The translations under genes were made by a program, and so were the position numbers. Shown here in pieces: positions 14,908-21,566 of a DNA stretch of 21,566 nucleotides (its first letter is position 1; each line of letters starts with the position of its first letter). The DNA comes from Putridiphycobacter sp965367695. GTDB lineage: Bacteria > Bacteroidota > Bacteroidia > Flavobacteriales_D > Crocinitomicaceae. The notes beneath the pieces are model-generated. The model saw only the letters and a list, made by a program, of their open reading frames with translations, was not told where the DNA came from and did not search any database. The DNA is taken from contig CBDUKB010000026.1 in assembly GCA_965367695.1 (NCBI GenBank), positions 1 through 21,566 on the forward strand, written 5' to 3'.

Positions 14908-17445
14908 TTAGAATCTTAATTTTGCTGATATAAAGTAATTGAATCCGTACATATTCGCCAAACGAGGGGGAAATTTATTAATTGATTGACTTTCGAATCT
15001 TAATTGTTCGTAACCGCCTGTTTGAAATGATTGATTATTGGTCAAGTTGCTCAAATTTGCCGAAATCGCTAAATATTTGTCTTTAATTTTAAATGATTTT
15101 CCAATAAATGCACTCACAGAATAACCATTTTTTAATTTCGTTTGGTCTAATACCTCATCCCATTGTGGATCGGTAGTGACAAAAGAGGAAACAGCTTCTG
15201 CTGTTCTTCTGTCGGGATTTGGATCCAAATAAATGTCGGCGTAATAGTTATAATTTGCACCTGCAAACCAATATTTTTTACCATTGTATTTTAAACCAAC
15301 CGACAAAGCCGATTGAGGCATTCCACCAACCTTATAATTTTTTAAATAAATGGTTTTATTTTGGTCTAATGATTCAGCTGAATTATCGACAAAAACATTG
15401 GCAGTTGGACGTGAAGTGTATAGGTGCTGTGCATGTGCAATGACTATATTTCCTTGAAGTTTATTTGTAATATTTCCTTCTAAACCAAATTCAATTCCTT
15501 GGTGTAAATAATCAACTCCTGTCATAGAATAATTTACAAAGTTATTATAAGCGTCGTTGTAAAAACTTCTTGACCATACCGCATTTTTTCTTTGTGTGTG
15601 ATATAAAGTAAATCTCATTTTTAATTTAGGGTATCTTAATAAATAAGAAACATCTCCAGAATAAATAAACTCATTCTCTAGTCCAGTTACCAAATAATCT
15701 CTGGTACGTGGAGAAACAAATGCATCCCTAGAATAAGGTGCTTGCGTTTTTACGATTCCATTCACAGTAATAAACTGTCTTCCAGATAACTTATATGTTA
15801 AACCAGACTTAACAGCATAGTTAATGAAATTTGATTTTGCTGATTCTCCTTTAGAATCTTCCGGAAATTTTCCATTTTGATTTAATCCTTCTCTATAAAA
15901 ATTACTGTGGGATAATTCAAGTGCAGCATAGGCATCAATTTTATTCAACATAAAGTCAAATTGTCCAAAACCAGTCGTTTTATGATTGTGCATGTAATAA
16001 TCATAATCAAATTTATCCCCAACGGTTACCAAGTGATTTGGGATGGCCAAATTATTTTGTTGAATGGCTGGATCTACACCAACTTGAGCGGCAAATCTAT
16101 CCACATCTAACCAAAAATCTCCTCCTAATAAATCTTCTATCGTTTTGTAATAATGATTTCTTTGGTATTGGTAAAAAGCACCTGCTGTAAATTTTGTTTT
16201 ATCAGATATATCCTTATTGTACTTGGTATTAAACCCGTAATTGATAATGTTATTCCAACGATTTTCAACAATGTATTTTGAACGATTACCAGTAATGGTA
16301 TTCCCCATTATACCATTTGCATTTTCTTGACTGTATAAGTTCTTAATATTGGCAGCATACAAGTTATCCCACTGAATTTGACGACCAGCTGGATCGTTTT
16401 CCCATAATTCACGGTAAATATTTGCATTGATTGGATCATTGACATTTTCAAAATAAGAAGGCAAGTAACGATAATAATCTGGTCGTGGATCATTGGCATC
16501 ATTCCAGTTTAAACTTGAACGCCCATATTTTCCAAAAGTGGTATAGATTGAGGTATTTAATTTTCCTTTATTTTCAAGTTTCCGATCATGACTGAAAGTG
16601 ATAATTGGCATGTGTGAGGTACTTGTTCGGGCATTTCTTTTTACTTTTTCACCATTTGGCAAAGTTTGGTATCCCCAATTGGCATTGTAATAAGGGTCAT
16701 TGGTTAAATCATAAATTTCCTGAACAGCTAATCCTTGACCACCACGATAAGATGGTGCGCCTAAAATTGAAAAATTAATGCCATGTTTTTCGTTGATTTC
16801 TTTTTCACCTGCAAAATAATAACCTGCCGCTTGGTAAAAAGTTCCTTCTACATATCCTTCTTGAGCAAACCTTGTTGAAAAAGAACCTGCAAAGGCCCAC
16901 TTATTTGCCAATACACCTGAACTATAGGTATACATTAATCTATGTCGATAAGAGCGGTTTGTGATACCATAAGATATTTGATGCCCCTTTCTAATATTTG
17001 TCGGAGTTGCATCAATATTTGAATAACCACCCAATCCACCAAAATGATAAGGGTTACTACTCAACCATCTTTTCGATTCTGCGTAACGCGTTACATCATT
17101 CAAACCACCCCATTTATACCAAGTACCATTTCCTGATTCTAAATCATTCATGGGAATTCCATTAATCATGATGGTAGTTTGATTGGAATTATACCCTCTA
17201 ATTTTAAACCTCGCAACCCCAAAGTTAAATGCAGCAGTATTAGTAAAAACATCTCTAGAAGATTGCAAGAGTCCTGAAATTGCTTGACCAGCAAATGAAT
17301 TATTATCTAAGTCTTCTAAGGTGGTTACAAAAACAGGGGCATCTGCGTTTGGAATGATTGTATCTTTTACTTGGGCATTTAAAAAACTATTAGTCAATAC
17401 AAAAACCAGTAAAATTGGGGATTTTAAAAGAGAATATTTGATCAT
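14908..17445 (-). CDS. TonB-dependent outer-membrane receptor
   Basis: An 845-residue outer-membrane receptor. Residues 1-24 are a signal peptide (ending FLNAQ). The plug domain spans about 35-160: it shows VARFKIRGYNSNQTTIMING (about 84-103), IPMNDLESG and the usual Gly-rich turn. The rest is a 22-strand-type barrel rich in Tyr, Asn and Gly, ending in a terminal Phe (AKLRF), the usual barrel-assembly signal. It lacks the N-terminal carboxypeptidase-D-like domain of SusC receptors, is shorter than they are, and no SusD gene is present. As first gene of the operon with two OB-type lipoproteins and opposite a nuclease operon, I infer uptake of oligonucleotides, nucleotides or nucleosides. A ferric-siderophore or vitamin role cannot be excluded from sequence alone. 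Confidence 0.85.
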   Translation of the reverse strand: MIKYSLLKSPILLVFVLTNSFLNAQVKDTIIPNADAPVFVTTLEDLDNNSFAGQAISGLLQSSRDVFTNTAAFNFGVARFKIRGYNSNQTTIMINGIPMNDLESGNGTWYKWGGLNDVTRYAESKRWLSSNPYHFGGLGGYSNIDATPTNIRKGHQISYGITNRSYRHRLMYTYSSGVLANKWAFAGSFSTRFAQEGYVEGTFYQAAGYYFAGEKEINEKHGINFSILGAPSYRGGQGLAVQEIYDLTNDPYYNANWGYQTLPNGEKVKRNARTSTSHMPIITFSHDRKLENKGKLNTSIYTTFGKYGRSSLNWNDANDPRPDYYRYLPSYFENVNDPINANIYRELWENDPAGRQIQWDNLYAANIKNLYSQENANGIMGNTITGNRSKYIVENRWNNIINYGFNTKYNKDISDKTKFTAGAFYQYQRNHYYKTIEDLLGGDFWLDVDRFAAQVGVDPAIQQNNLAIPNHLVTVGDKFDYDYYMHNHKTTGFGQFDFMLNKIDAYAALELSHSNFYREGLNQNGKFPEDSKGESAKSNFINYAVKSGLTYKLSGRQFITVNGIVKTQAPYSRDAFVSPRTRDYLVTGLENEFIYSGDVSYLLRYPKLKMRFTLYHTQRKNAVWSRSFYNDAYNNFVNYSMTGVDYLHQGIEFGLEGNITNKLQGNIVIAHAQHLYTSRPTANVFVDNSAESLDQNKTIYLKNYKVGGMPQSALSVGLKYNGKKYWFAGANYNYYADIYLDPNPDRRTAEAVSSFVTTDPQWDEVLDQTKLKNGYSVSAFIGKSFKIKDKYLAISANLSNLTNNQSFQTGGYEQLRFESQSINKFPPRLANMYGFNYFISAKLRF

Positions 17446-17471
17446 TAAAAATTGTTAAATAGGGTTATTTG

Positions 17472-17485
17472 AGTACAAAAGTACT
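17472..17485. repeat. Short palindrome overlapping the receptor promoter
   Basis: AGTACAAAAGTACT is a perfect inverted repeat (AGTAC / GTACT around four A) that overlaps the TACTTTTG promoter box of the receptor operon. It could be an operator, or a chance consequence of the promoter sequence. Confidence 0.4.
17476..17483 (-). promoter_or_regulatory. -7 promoter box of the TonB receptor operon
   Basis: The minus strand reads TACTTTTG, an exact TAnnTTTG match, 30 bases before the ATG at 17445, giving a leader of about 25 bases. No TTG is present 19 bases upstream, so use of this box may need an activator. Confidence 0.45.
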
Positions 17486-17568
17486 AATTTAATGAAGTGG
17501 ATTTTGTTTATTTTTCAACAATTCGCAAACTTAACGTTAATTTAAAGTTTACTTAAAGGGAATAAAAA

Positions 17569-17598
17569 TTGGATTTACCTCCATTAATCTTACTTTTA
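17569..17598 (+). promoter_or_regulatory. Promoter of the nuclease / 5'-nucleotidase operon
   Basis: TTG (17569-17571), a 19-base spacer and TACTTTTA (17591-17598) fit the Bacteroidota -33/-7 promoter (TTG-N19-TAnnTTTG) with one mismatch in the last base. Transcription would start about 14 bases before the ATG at 17618. Confidence 0.5.
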
Positions 17599-17617
17599 CA
17601 ACCCATAAATTAAATTC

Positions 17618-18661
17618 ATGTTTAAAGTAAAATTTTTAATAAGTATTTCAATTATTATTTTTTCGAGCATTTCTTTTGGTCAAAAAAGCGATAATGTTGA
17701 AGTAGCTTGCATTGGTTTTTACAATTTAGAAAACCTTTTCGATACAATTGATAGTCCTGATGTTCGTGACACTGAATACACCCCTACAGGCAGAAATAAT
17801 TGGGATTCGAAAAAATATATCGAAAAGCTTCAAAACCTTTCATTTGTGATTAATGATTTGGGCGCTGCTACCAGTCCTGATGGATGTGCGATTTTGGGTG
17901 TATGTGAAGTCGAAAATAAAACTGTTTTAGAAGATTTGGTAAAAGAAAAGCACATTGCCAATCGAAAATATCAAATTGCGCATATTGATTCACCAGATAA
18001 AAGAGGTATTGATGTTGGATTATTGTATCAAAAAAAATACTTCGAACCAACAAATATTACTAGCCATCAATTAAATTTTAAAGACAACCCAGAAGATAAA
18101 ACAAGGAATCAATTGGTTGTAACAGGCAACTTATTGGGTGAGCAAATGACATTTATTGTGTGTCATTGGCCTTCAAGGTCAGGTGGACAAGCGGCATCTG
18201 AAATCAGAAGAATACAAGCTGCCCAATTAGGTCGACATATTATTGATAGTATCTTTGCAGAAAATAGTCAAGCTAAAATTATACTCATGGGGGATTTAAA
18301 TGATGATCCTGTGAATAAAAGTTTAAAACAATATTTGTTGGCCAAAGGAAAAATTGCAAAAGTAAAAAGTAACATGCTTTATAACCCAATGTACGATTTA
18401 TATAAAAAAGGACTGGGTACATTGGCCTGGGGAGACGCTTGGAATCTATTTGATCAAGTATTATTAAGTTATGCATTTTTAGGTACCGATTATTCAACTT
18501 TTAAATACTTTAAAACTGAAGTCTTAAGAAAACCATATTTATTACAAGCTGAAGGACGATACAAAGGTTACCCAAAACGAACCACTGCTGGAGGAAAACA
18601 TTTAGGTGGTTATTCCGACCATTTACCAGTTTATGTCACTTTAGTAAGAAAAGCAAGCTAA
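17618..18661 (+). CDS. Exported endonuclease/exonuclease/phosphatase (EEP) family nuclease
   Basis: A 347-residue exported enzyme. Residues 1-21 are a Sec signal peptide (ending SFGQ); there is no lipobox and no T9SS domain, so it is probably periplasmic. All EEP (DNase I-like) active-site motifs are present: FYNLENLF with Asn36, GVCEVEN with Glu97, RGIDVGLLY (129-137), HWPSR with His183, GDLNDDP with Asp226 and Asn228, and YSDHLPV with Asp334 and His335. The metal-dependent cleavage of phosphodiester bonds in DNA or RNA is the likely reaction; other phosphodiesterase substrates occur in the family. It is the size of a bare EEP domain, without the OB folds found on ExeM/NucH enzymes. It heads an operon with the two halves of a 5'-nucleotidase, 2 bases before the next gene. 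Confidence 0.88.
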   Translation: MFKVKFLISISIIIFSSISFGQKSDNVEVACIGFYNLENLFDTIDSPDVRDTEYTPTGRNNWDSKKYIEKLQNLSFVINDLGAATSPDGCAILGVCEVENKTVLEDLVKEKHIANRKYQIAHIDSPDKRGIDVGLLYQKKYFEPTNITSHQLNFKDNPEDKTRNQLVVTGNLLGEQMTFIVCHWPSRSGGQAASEIRRIQAAQLGRHIIDSIFAENSQAKIILMGDLNDDPVNKSLKQYLLAKGKIAKVKSNMLYNPMYDLYKKGLGTLAWGDAWNLFDQVLLSYAFLGTDYSTFKYFKTEVLRKPYLLQAEGRYKGYPKRTTAGGKHLGGYSDHLPVYVTLVRKAS

Positions 18662-18663
18662 GT

Positions 18664-19416
18664 ATGCGATTGAATTTTTTAGCTGCCATATTGATTGTTA
18701 TCACAGGTTGTCATCCGCATCACAATTTATTTGAACAGCAAGGAGATTTTATTATTTTAAGCGACACAATTGAACAAGATAAGCAAACTGAAAACTTAAT
18801 TCTTCCTTATCGAAAAACCATGGATAGAGAAATGGACCAAGTAATTGGAAGTCTGGACACGACTTTTGAACAAAAAAGAACTGCTTCAGAATCTTTGCTT
18901 GGAAATTGGGTTGCAGATGTAGTTTACCATGAAGGATACGATTATGCTATCAGCCAAAAAATCATAAAAAATGATGACTTATGCTTTTCATTGATTAATA
19001 AGGGTGGCTTAAGAGCAAGTCTTAATAAAGGACCTATTACTAGAGGGGAAATTTATGAGCTAATGCCTTTTGACAATGAAATTGTGATAGTTAAAATTAG
19101 TGGCAGCAGGGTTATTGAATTATTGCGCTATTTATTTAACTACCAAGGTCAACCTATTGGAAATGCAAATTGTCAATTATCAAGCAATGAAAATAAACTA
19201 TTTATTAACGCTTTAATGGTTCAATTTAACAGTCCTGTTTATGTGATCACCTCCGATTATTTAGCAAAAGGGGGGGATAAAATGTATTTTTTTAATGAGC
19301 CACTTCAATATTTTCAGTCAGGAATTTTAATGAGAGACGCTTTACTTCAGGAAGTAAAAGTGAAACAAAACATTAAAGCTCCTCAGAATTATGGCAGAAT
19401 ACACTTTGTAAAATAA
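18664..19416 (+). CDS. 5'-nucleotidase C-terminal domain, stand-alone lipoprotein
   Basis: A 250-residue lipoprotein with lipobox VITGC (Cys16). The mature part is the substrate-binding C-terminal domain of UshA/CD73-type 5'-nucleotidases: ESLLGNWVADVV (76-87), INKGGLRASL with Arg117 (111-120), ITRGEIYELMPFDNEI (125-140), and near the end SDYLAKGGDKMYFF, the usual GGD loop. The metal-binding catalytic domain is missing here and is encoded by the next gene, which starts after one base. The two gene products must work together if the nucleotidase is to be active: this half binds the nucleoside, the other cleaves the phosphate. In UshA the two halves are one chain in the opposite order. Lipid anchoring in the periplasm or at the surface is expected. 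Confidence 0.85.
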   Translation: MRLNFLAAILIVITGCHPHHNLFEQQGDFIILSDTIEQDKQTENLILPYRKTMDREMDQVIGSLDTTFEQKRTASESLLGNWVADVVYHEGYDYAISQKIIKNDDLCFSLINKGGLRASLNKGPITRGEIYELMPFDNEIVIVKISGSRVIELLRYLFNYQGQPIGNANCQLSSNENKLFINALMVQFNSPVYVITSDYLAKGGDKMYFFNEPLQYFQSGILMRDALLQEVKVKQNIKAPQNYGRIHFVK

Positions 19417-19417
19417 A

Positions 19418-20335
19418 ATGAATAGAAGAAGTTTTTTTAATCGGGTTTTACTTGGCGCTGCTTCCTATAGTATGTTGTCATTAAAAAATAAGGCAGACTA
19501 TGTCAAACTCACTATTTTGCATACCAATGATACCCATTCAAGAATTGATCCATTTCCAGAAGACGATTCTAAATATCCTGGCCTAGGTGGGATCAGTGCT
19601 AGAAAAACAATTATTGACCGTATTCGCAAAGAAAATCAACATGTTTTGCTCCTTGATGCAGGCGACATATTTCAAGGAACTCCTTATTTTAATCTTTATC
19701 ATGGAGAAATTGAATTGAAAGCCATGTCGGCATTAAAATATGATGCGGCCACTATGGGAAACCATGATTTTGATGGAGGATTAGATGGGTTTTCAAATGC
19801 GCTTCGATTTGCTAATTTTCCTTTTATTTGTTCAAATTACAATTTCGAAAACACCATTCTGCAAGGCAAAACGATTCCCTATAAAATATTTAGAAAAGGT
19901 GGAATAAAAATTGGGGTAATTGGTATTGGGGTTGAGTTAGAAGGTTTAGTGAGCAAATCCTTATATCAAAACACGGTATATCAAAACCCCATTGAAAAAG
20001 CCCAATATTATACAGATATTTTAAAGTTTGAACAACAATGCAACTATATAATTTGTCTTTCTCATTTAGGGTATACGTATGCTAATCAAATAGACGATAT
20101 TGATTTGGCCGCTCAAACCAATCATATTAATCTAATAATTGGCGGACATACACATACCTTCATGGATAAACCCACAGTACATAAAAACAAAGAGGGAAAG
20201 GAAGTGATGATTAATCAAGTTGGCTGGGCAGGAATCAATTTGGGCAAAATCGAAGTCTTTTTTCACAAAGGCGCTCGAAATGAATATTTTGCACTAAGTA
20301 AAAGCCAACCTACAGCTGAAGTAGTTGCTAGTTAA
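19418..20335 (+). CDS. Tat-exported metallophosphatase (5'-nucleotidase N-terminal domain)
   Basis: A 305-residue metallophosphoesterase, the catalytic half of a UshA/CD73-type 5'-nucleotidase. The N-terminus NRRSFFNRVLLGAAS fits a Tat signal (twin Arg at 3-4), so the folded, metal-loaded enzyme would be exported. Metal ligands are all in place: HTNDTH (Asp38, His40), DAGD (Asp83), GNHDFD (Asn115, His116), SHLG (His216) and GGHTHT (His244, His246). The chain ends after the metallophosphatase domain; the C-terminal domain is encoded by the preceding gene. It would release phosphate from nucleotides made by the nuclease two genes upstream. No clear terminator was seen in the 118 bases before the next gene. 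Confidence 0.88.
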   Translation: MNRRSFFNRVLLGAASYSMLSLKNKADYVKLTILHTNDTHSRIDPFPEDDSKYPGLGGISARKTIIDRIRKENQHVLLLDAGDIFQGTPYFNLYHGEIELKAMSALKYDAATMGNHDFDGGLDGFSNALRFANFPFICSNYNFENTILQGKTIPYKIFRKGGIKIGVIGIGVELEGLVSKSLYQNTVYQNPIEKAQYYTDILKFEQQCNYIICLSHLGYTYANQIDDIDLAAQTNHINLIIGGHTHTFMDKPTVHKNKEGKEVMINQVGWAGINLGKIEVFFHKGARNEYFALSKSQPTAEVVAS

Positions 20336-20453
20336 AAAACCGATAACCAACCAACTAAATACAGAGAACCCTAGTGCAGTGGCTTTGCTTCGCTTTTTTG
20401 AGATATTTTTATTATATTTACTCGACCTAAATTTAATCTATTTGAAAAACCGC

Positions 20454-21566
20454 ATGAAAAGTAATTACTTTTCAAAGTTTTTTTGTGTTCTATTGATAGC
20501 CATCCCCCTATCCTATCATTCCTATGGCCAAAATATTTTGAATGGTGATTTAAACGGAACGATATCAGTATCCTCAACTCCAGCCAATTGGTCAGCTGTT
20601 CCTTTTACCGACCCTGCAAGTAATGCAACAGGAGCATTGAACACCATGCCTGACATTTGTGGCTTAACCGGACCTGTAATTGTAGCTGGAATAAATGGAA
20701 ATCCTTTTTCTGGCACAACCTTTTCTAGTGGGATTTATGGTACCATTGGGGGGACCACAATTTTACATGAAGGTATCCAACAAACTGTTACTGGTTTATC
20801 GACAAGTTTTGTTTACAAATTAACTTTTCATCAAACCGTAGTGAAGCAAAACAATTGTTTGGATACTGCAGGTGCTTGGTCTGTATATGTCGATAATACA
20901 CTGCTTGCAAATACTGCCCTTTCGAATAGTCAACTCAATTTTAATTCAAACTCATTGGTTTGGGATGCGCAAACACTCACTTTTACACCAACCTCTACTT
21001 CGCACACCATCAAATTTTTACCATACGACGACGACACCAATCAAGCTACTTCAAACACCAGCTTGTCAGGTGCTTTAAGAATGGGAATTGACAGTATTAC
21101 TTTAGAACCAATTTTAAATTGTAACGACCCATTTAGTTTAGGATCAGATACGAGTTTTTGTGCCAATGATTCTTTACAACTCGTGGTGAGTAATTATGTA
21201 AACTTTAATTACTTGTGGAGCAATGGAGATACAGATTCAATAACATATATTACTACACCTGGAACATATTGGTTAGAAGTAGATAGTAGTTATTGTCATT
21301 ATTATGATACCATTAATATTTCTTATTTTCCTACTCCTACTTTTGATTTGGGTAACGATACTACCATCTGTTTTGGGGATAGCATTTTATTGGATGCTAC
21401 TTCCTTAAATGCGGCTTATATTTGGTCTAACACTGCTACTGATTCTGCTTTATACGCCACACAAACTGGAACCTACTCAGTCAATGTAATACAAAACGGA
21501 TGTGACTATTTCGACACCATTGCTATTGCTTACCATCCGCAAATAATTAATTTCTTAGGAAATGAT
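20454..21566 (+). CDS. Large secreted surface protein with PKD-like repeats (3' end outside window)
   Basis: An open frame of 371 codons from an ATG at 20454 runs in frame through the right edge. Residues 1-26 are a signal peptide (ending YHSYGQ). About 27-225 looks like a jelly-roll, binding-type domain (GDLNGTISV, WSVYVDNTLL, HTIKFLPYDDD). From residue 229 on the protein is made of units of about 70 residues starting LGSDTSFCANDSLQL and LGNDTTICFGDSILL, each with a YxWS motif, a GTY turn and a Cys before YxDTI; a third unit begins at the edge. Such repeats are typical of gliding-motility-associated and adhesin-like T9SS cargo, so a C-terminal sorting domain is expected beyond the window. 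It is unlikely to belong to the nucleotidase operon; TATATTTA at 20413-20420 is a weak -7 candidate for its own promoter. Confidence 0.8.
   Translation, partial: MKSNYFSKFFCVLLIAIPLSYHSYGQNILNGDLNGTISVSSTPANWSAVPFTDPASNATGALNTMPDICGLTGPVIVAGINGNPFSGTTFSSGIYGTIGGTTILHEGIQQTVTGLSTSFVYKLTFHQTVVKQNNCLDTAGAWSVYVDNTLLANTALSNSQLNFNSNSLVWDAQTLTFTPTSTSHTIKFLPYDDDTNQATSNTSLSGALRMGIDSITLEPILNCNDPFSLGSDTSFCANDSLQLVVSNYVNFNYLWSNGDTDSITYITTPGTYWLEVDSSYCHYYDTINISYFPTPTFDLGNDTTICFGDSILLDATSLNAAYIWSNTATDSALYATQTGTYSVNVIQNGCDYFDTIAIAYHPQIINFLGND
21138..21566 (+). repeat. PKD-like protein repeats of about 70 residues
   Basis: Units begin at 21138, 21348 and 21555, so the period is 210 and 207 bases. Each opens with Leu-Gly-x-Asp. 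The third is cut by the window end. Confidence 0.75.

Noticed and set aside
14908..17445. Calling the receptor SusC and the locus a polysaccharide utilisation locus
   Set aside because: No SusD, no carboxypeptidase-D-like domain and no glycoside hydrolase or lyase is present; the enzymes beside it act on nucleic acids and nucleotides.
20336..20453. A small gene or terminator in the gap after the metallophosphatase
   Set aside because: No frame of useful length and no convincing hairpin with a T-run was found.
20522..21078. Other open frames at the right edge
   Set aside because: They overlap the 371-codon frame from 20454, which has a signal peptide and clear repeats; the others look like shadows.

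Overview
The window is AT-rich (roughly one third G+C by eye) and reads as a chromosomal segment of a Bacteroidota bacterium, most likely Flavobacteriia. The reasons are three proteins with type IX secretion (T9SS)-type architecture, TAnnTTTG-type -7 promoter boxes, a TonB-dependent receptor with surface-type lipoproteins, and a fused SpmA-SpmB protein. No rRNA, tRNA, insertion sequence, phage gene or CRISPR array was seen. No gap between genes exceeds 300 bases; the longest are 775-926, 10335-10498 and 17446-17617.

Left part (1-9254): the N-terminus of an exported protein (minus), a hotdog acyl-CoA thioesterase (minus), then a plus-strand pair made of a SpmA-SpmB nucleoside-gate protein with an extra NTF2-like tail and a small conserved cytosolic protein. 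These converge on a minus-strand tRNA pair, tsaC then cca (threonylcarbamoyl-adenylate synthase and CCA-adding enzyme). A T9SS cargo protein (minus) starts 4 bases from an RND/MMPL transporter (plus), which is followed by a prohibitin/SPFH protein and a strong terminator.

Middle (9272-10334): two minus-strand envelope proteins of low complexity, a 71-residue lipoprotein and a 248-residue Lys/Glu-rich coiled coil with a 21-bp tandem repeat. Each probably has its own terminator.

Right part (10445-20335) is the most interesting block. It is a divergon around a 172-bp promoter region. To the left runs a four-gene unit: TonB-dependent receptor, two tandem paralogous lipoproteins (DUF5689-like OB module plus choice-of-anchor-J-like C-terminus), a T9SS-exported protein with repeated OB modules, and a terminator. 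To the right runs a three-gene unit with 1-2 base gaps: an exported EEP-family nuclease, a lipoprotein 5'-nucleotidase C-terminal domain, and a Tat-exported metallophosphatase that is the matching N-terminal half of a 5'-nucleotidase. I infer an extracellular nucleic-acid or nucleotide scavenging system: OB-fold surface proteins capture the polymer, the receptor imports fragments, and the periplasmic nuclease and split nucleotidase release nucleosides and phosphate. OB modules like these are fused to an EEP nuclease in the ExeM/NucH family; here they are separate proteins encoded beside a stand-alone nuclease. The window ends inside a repetitive secreted surface protein (20454 onward).
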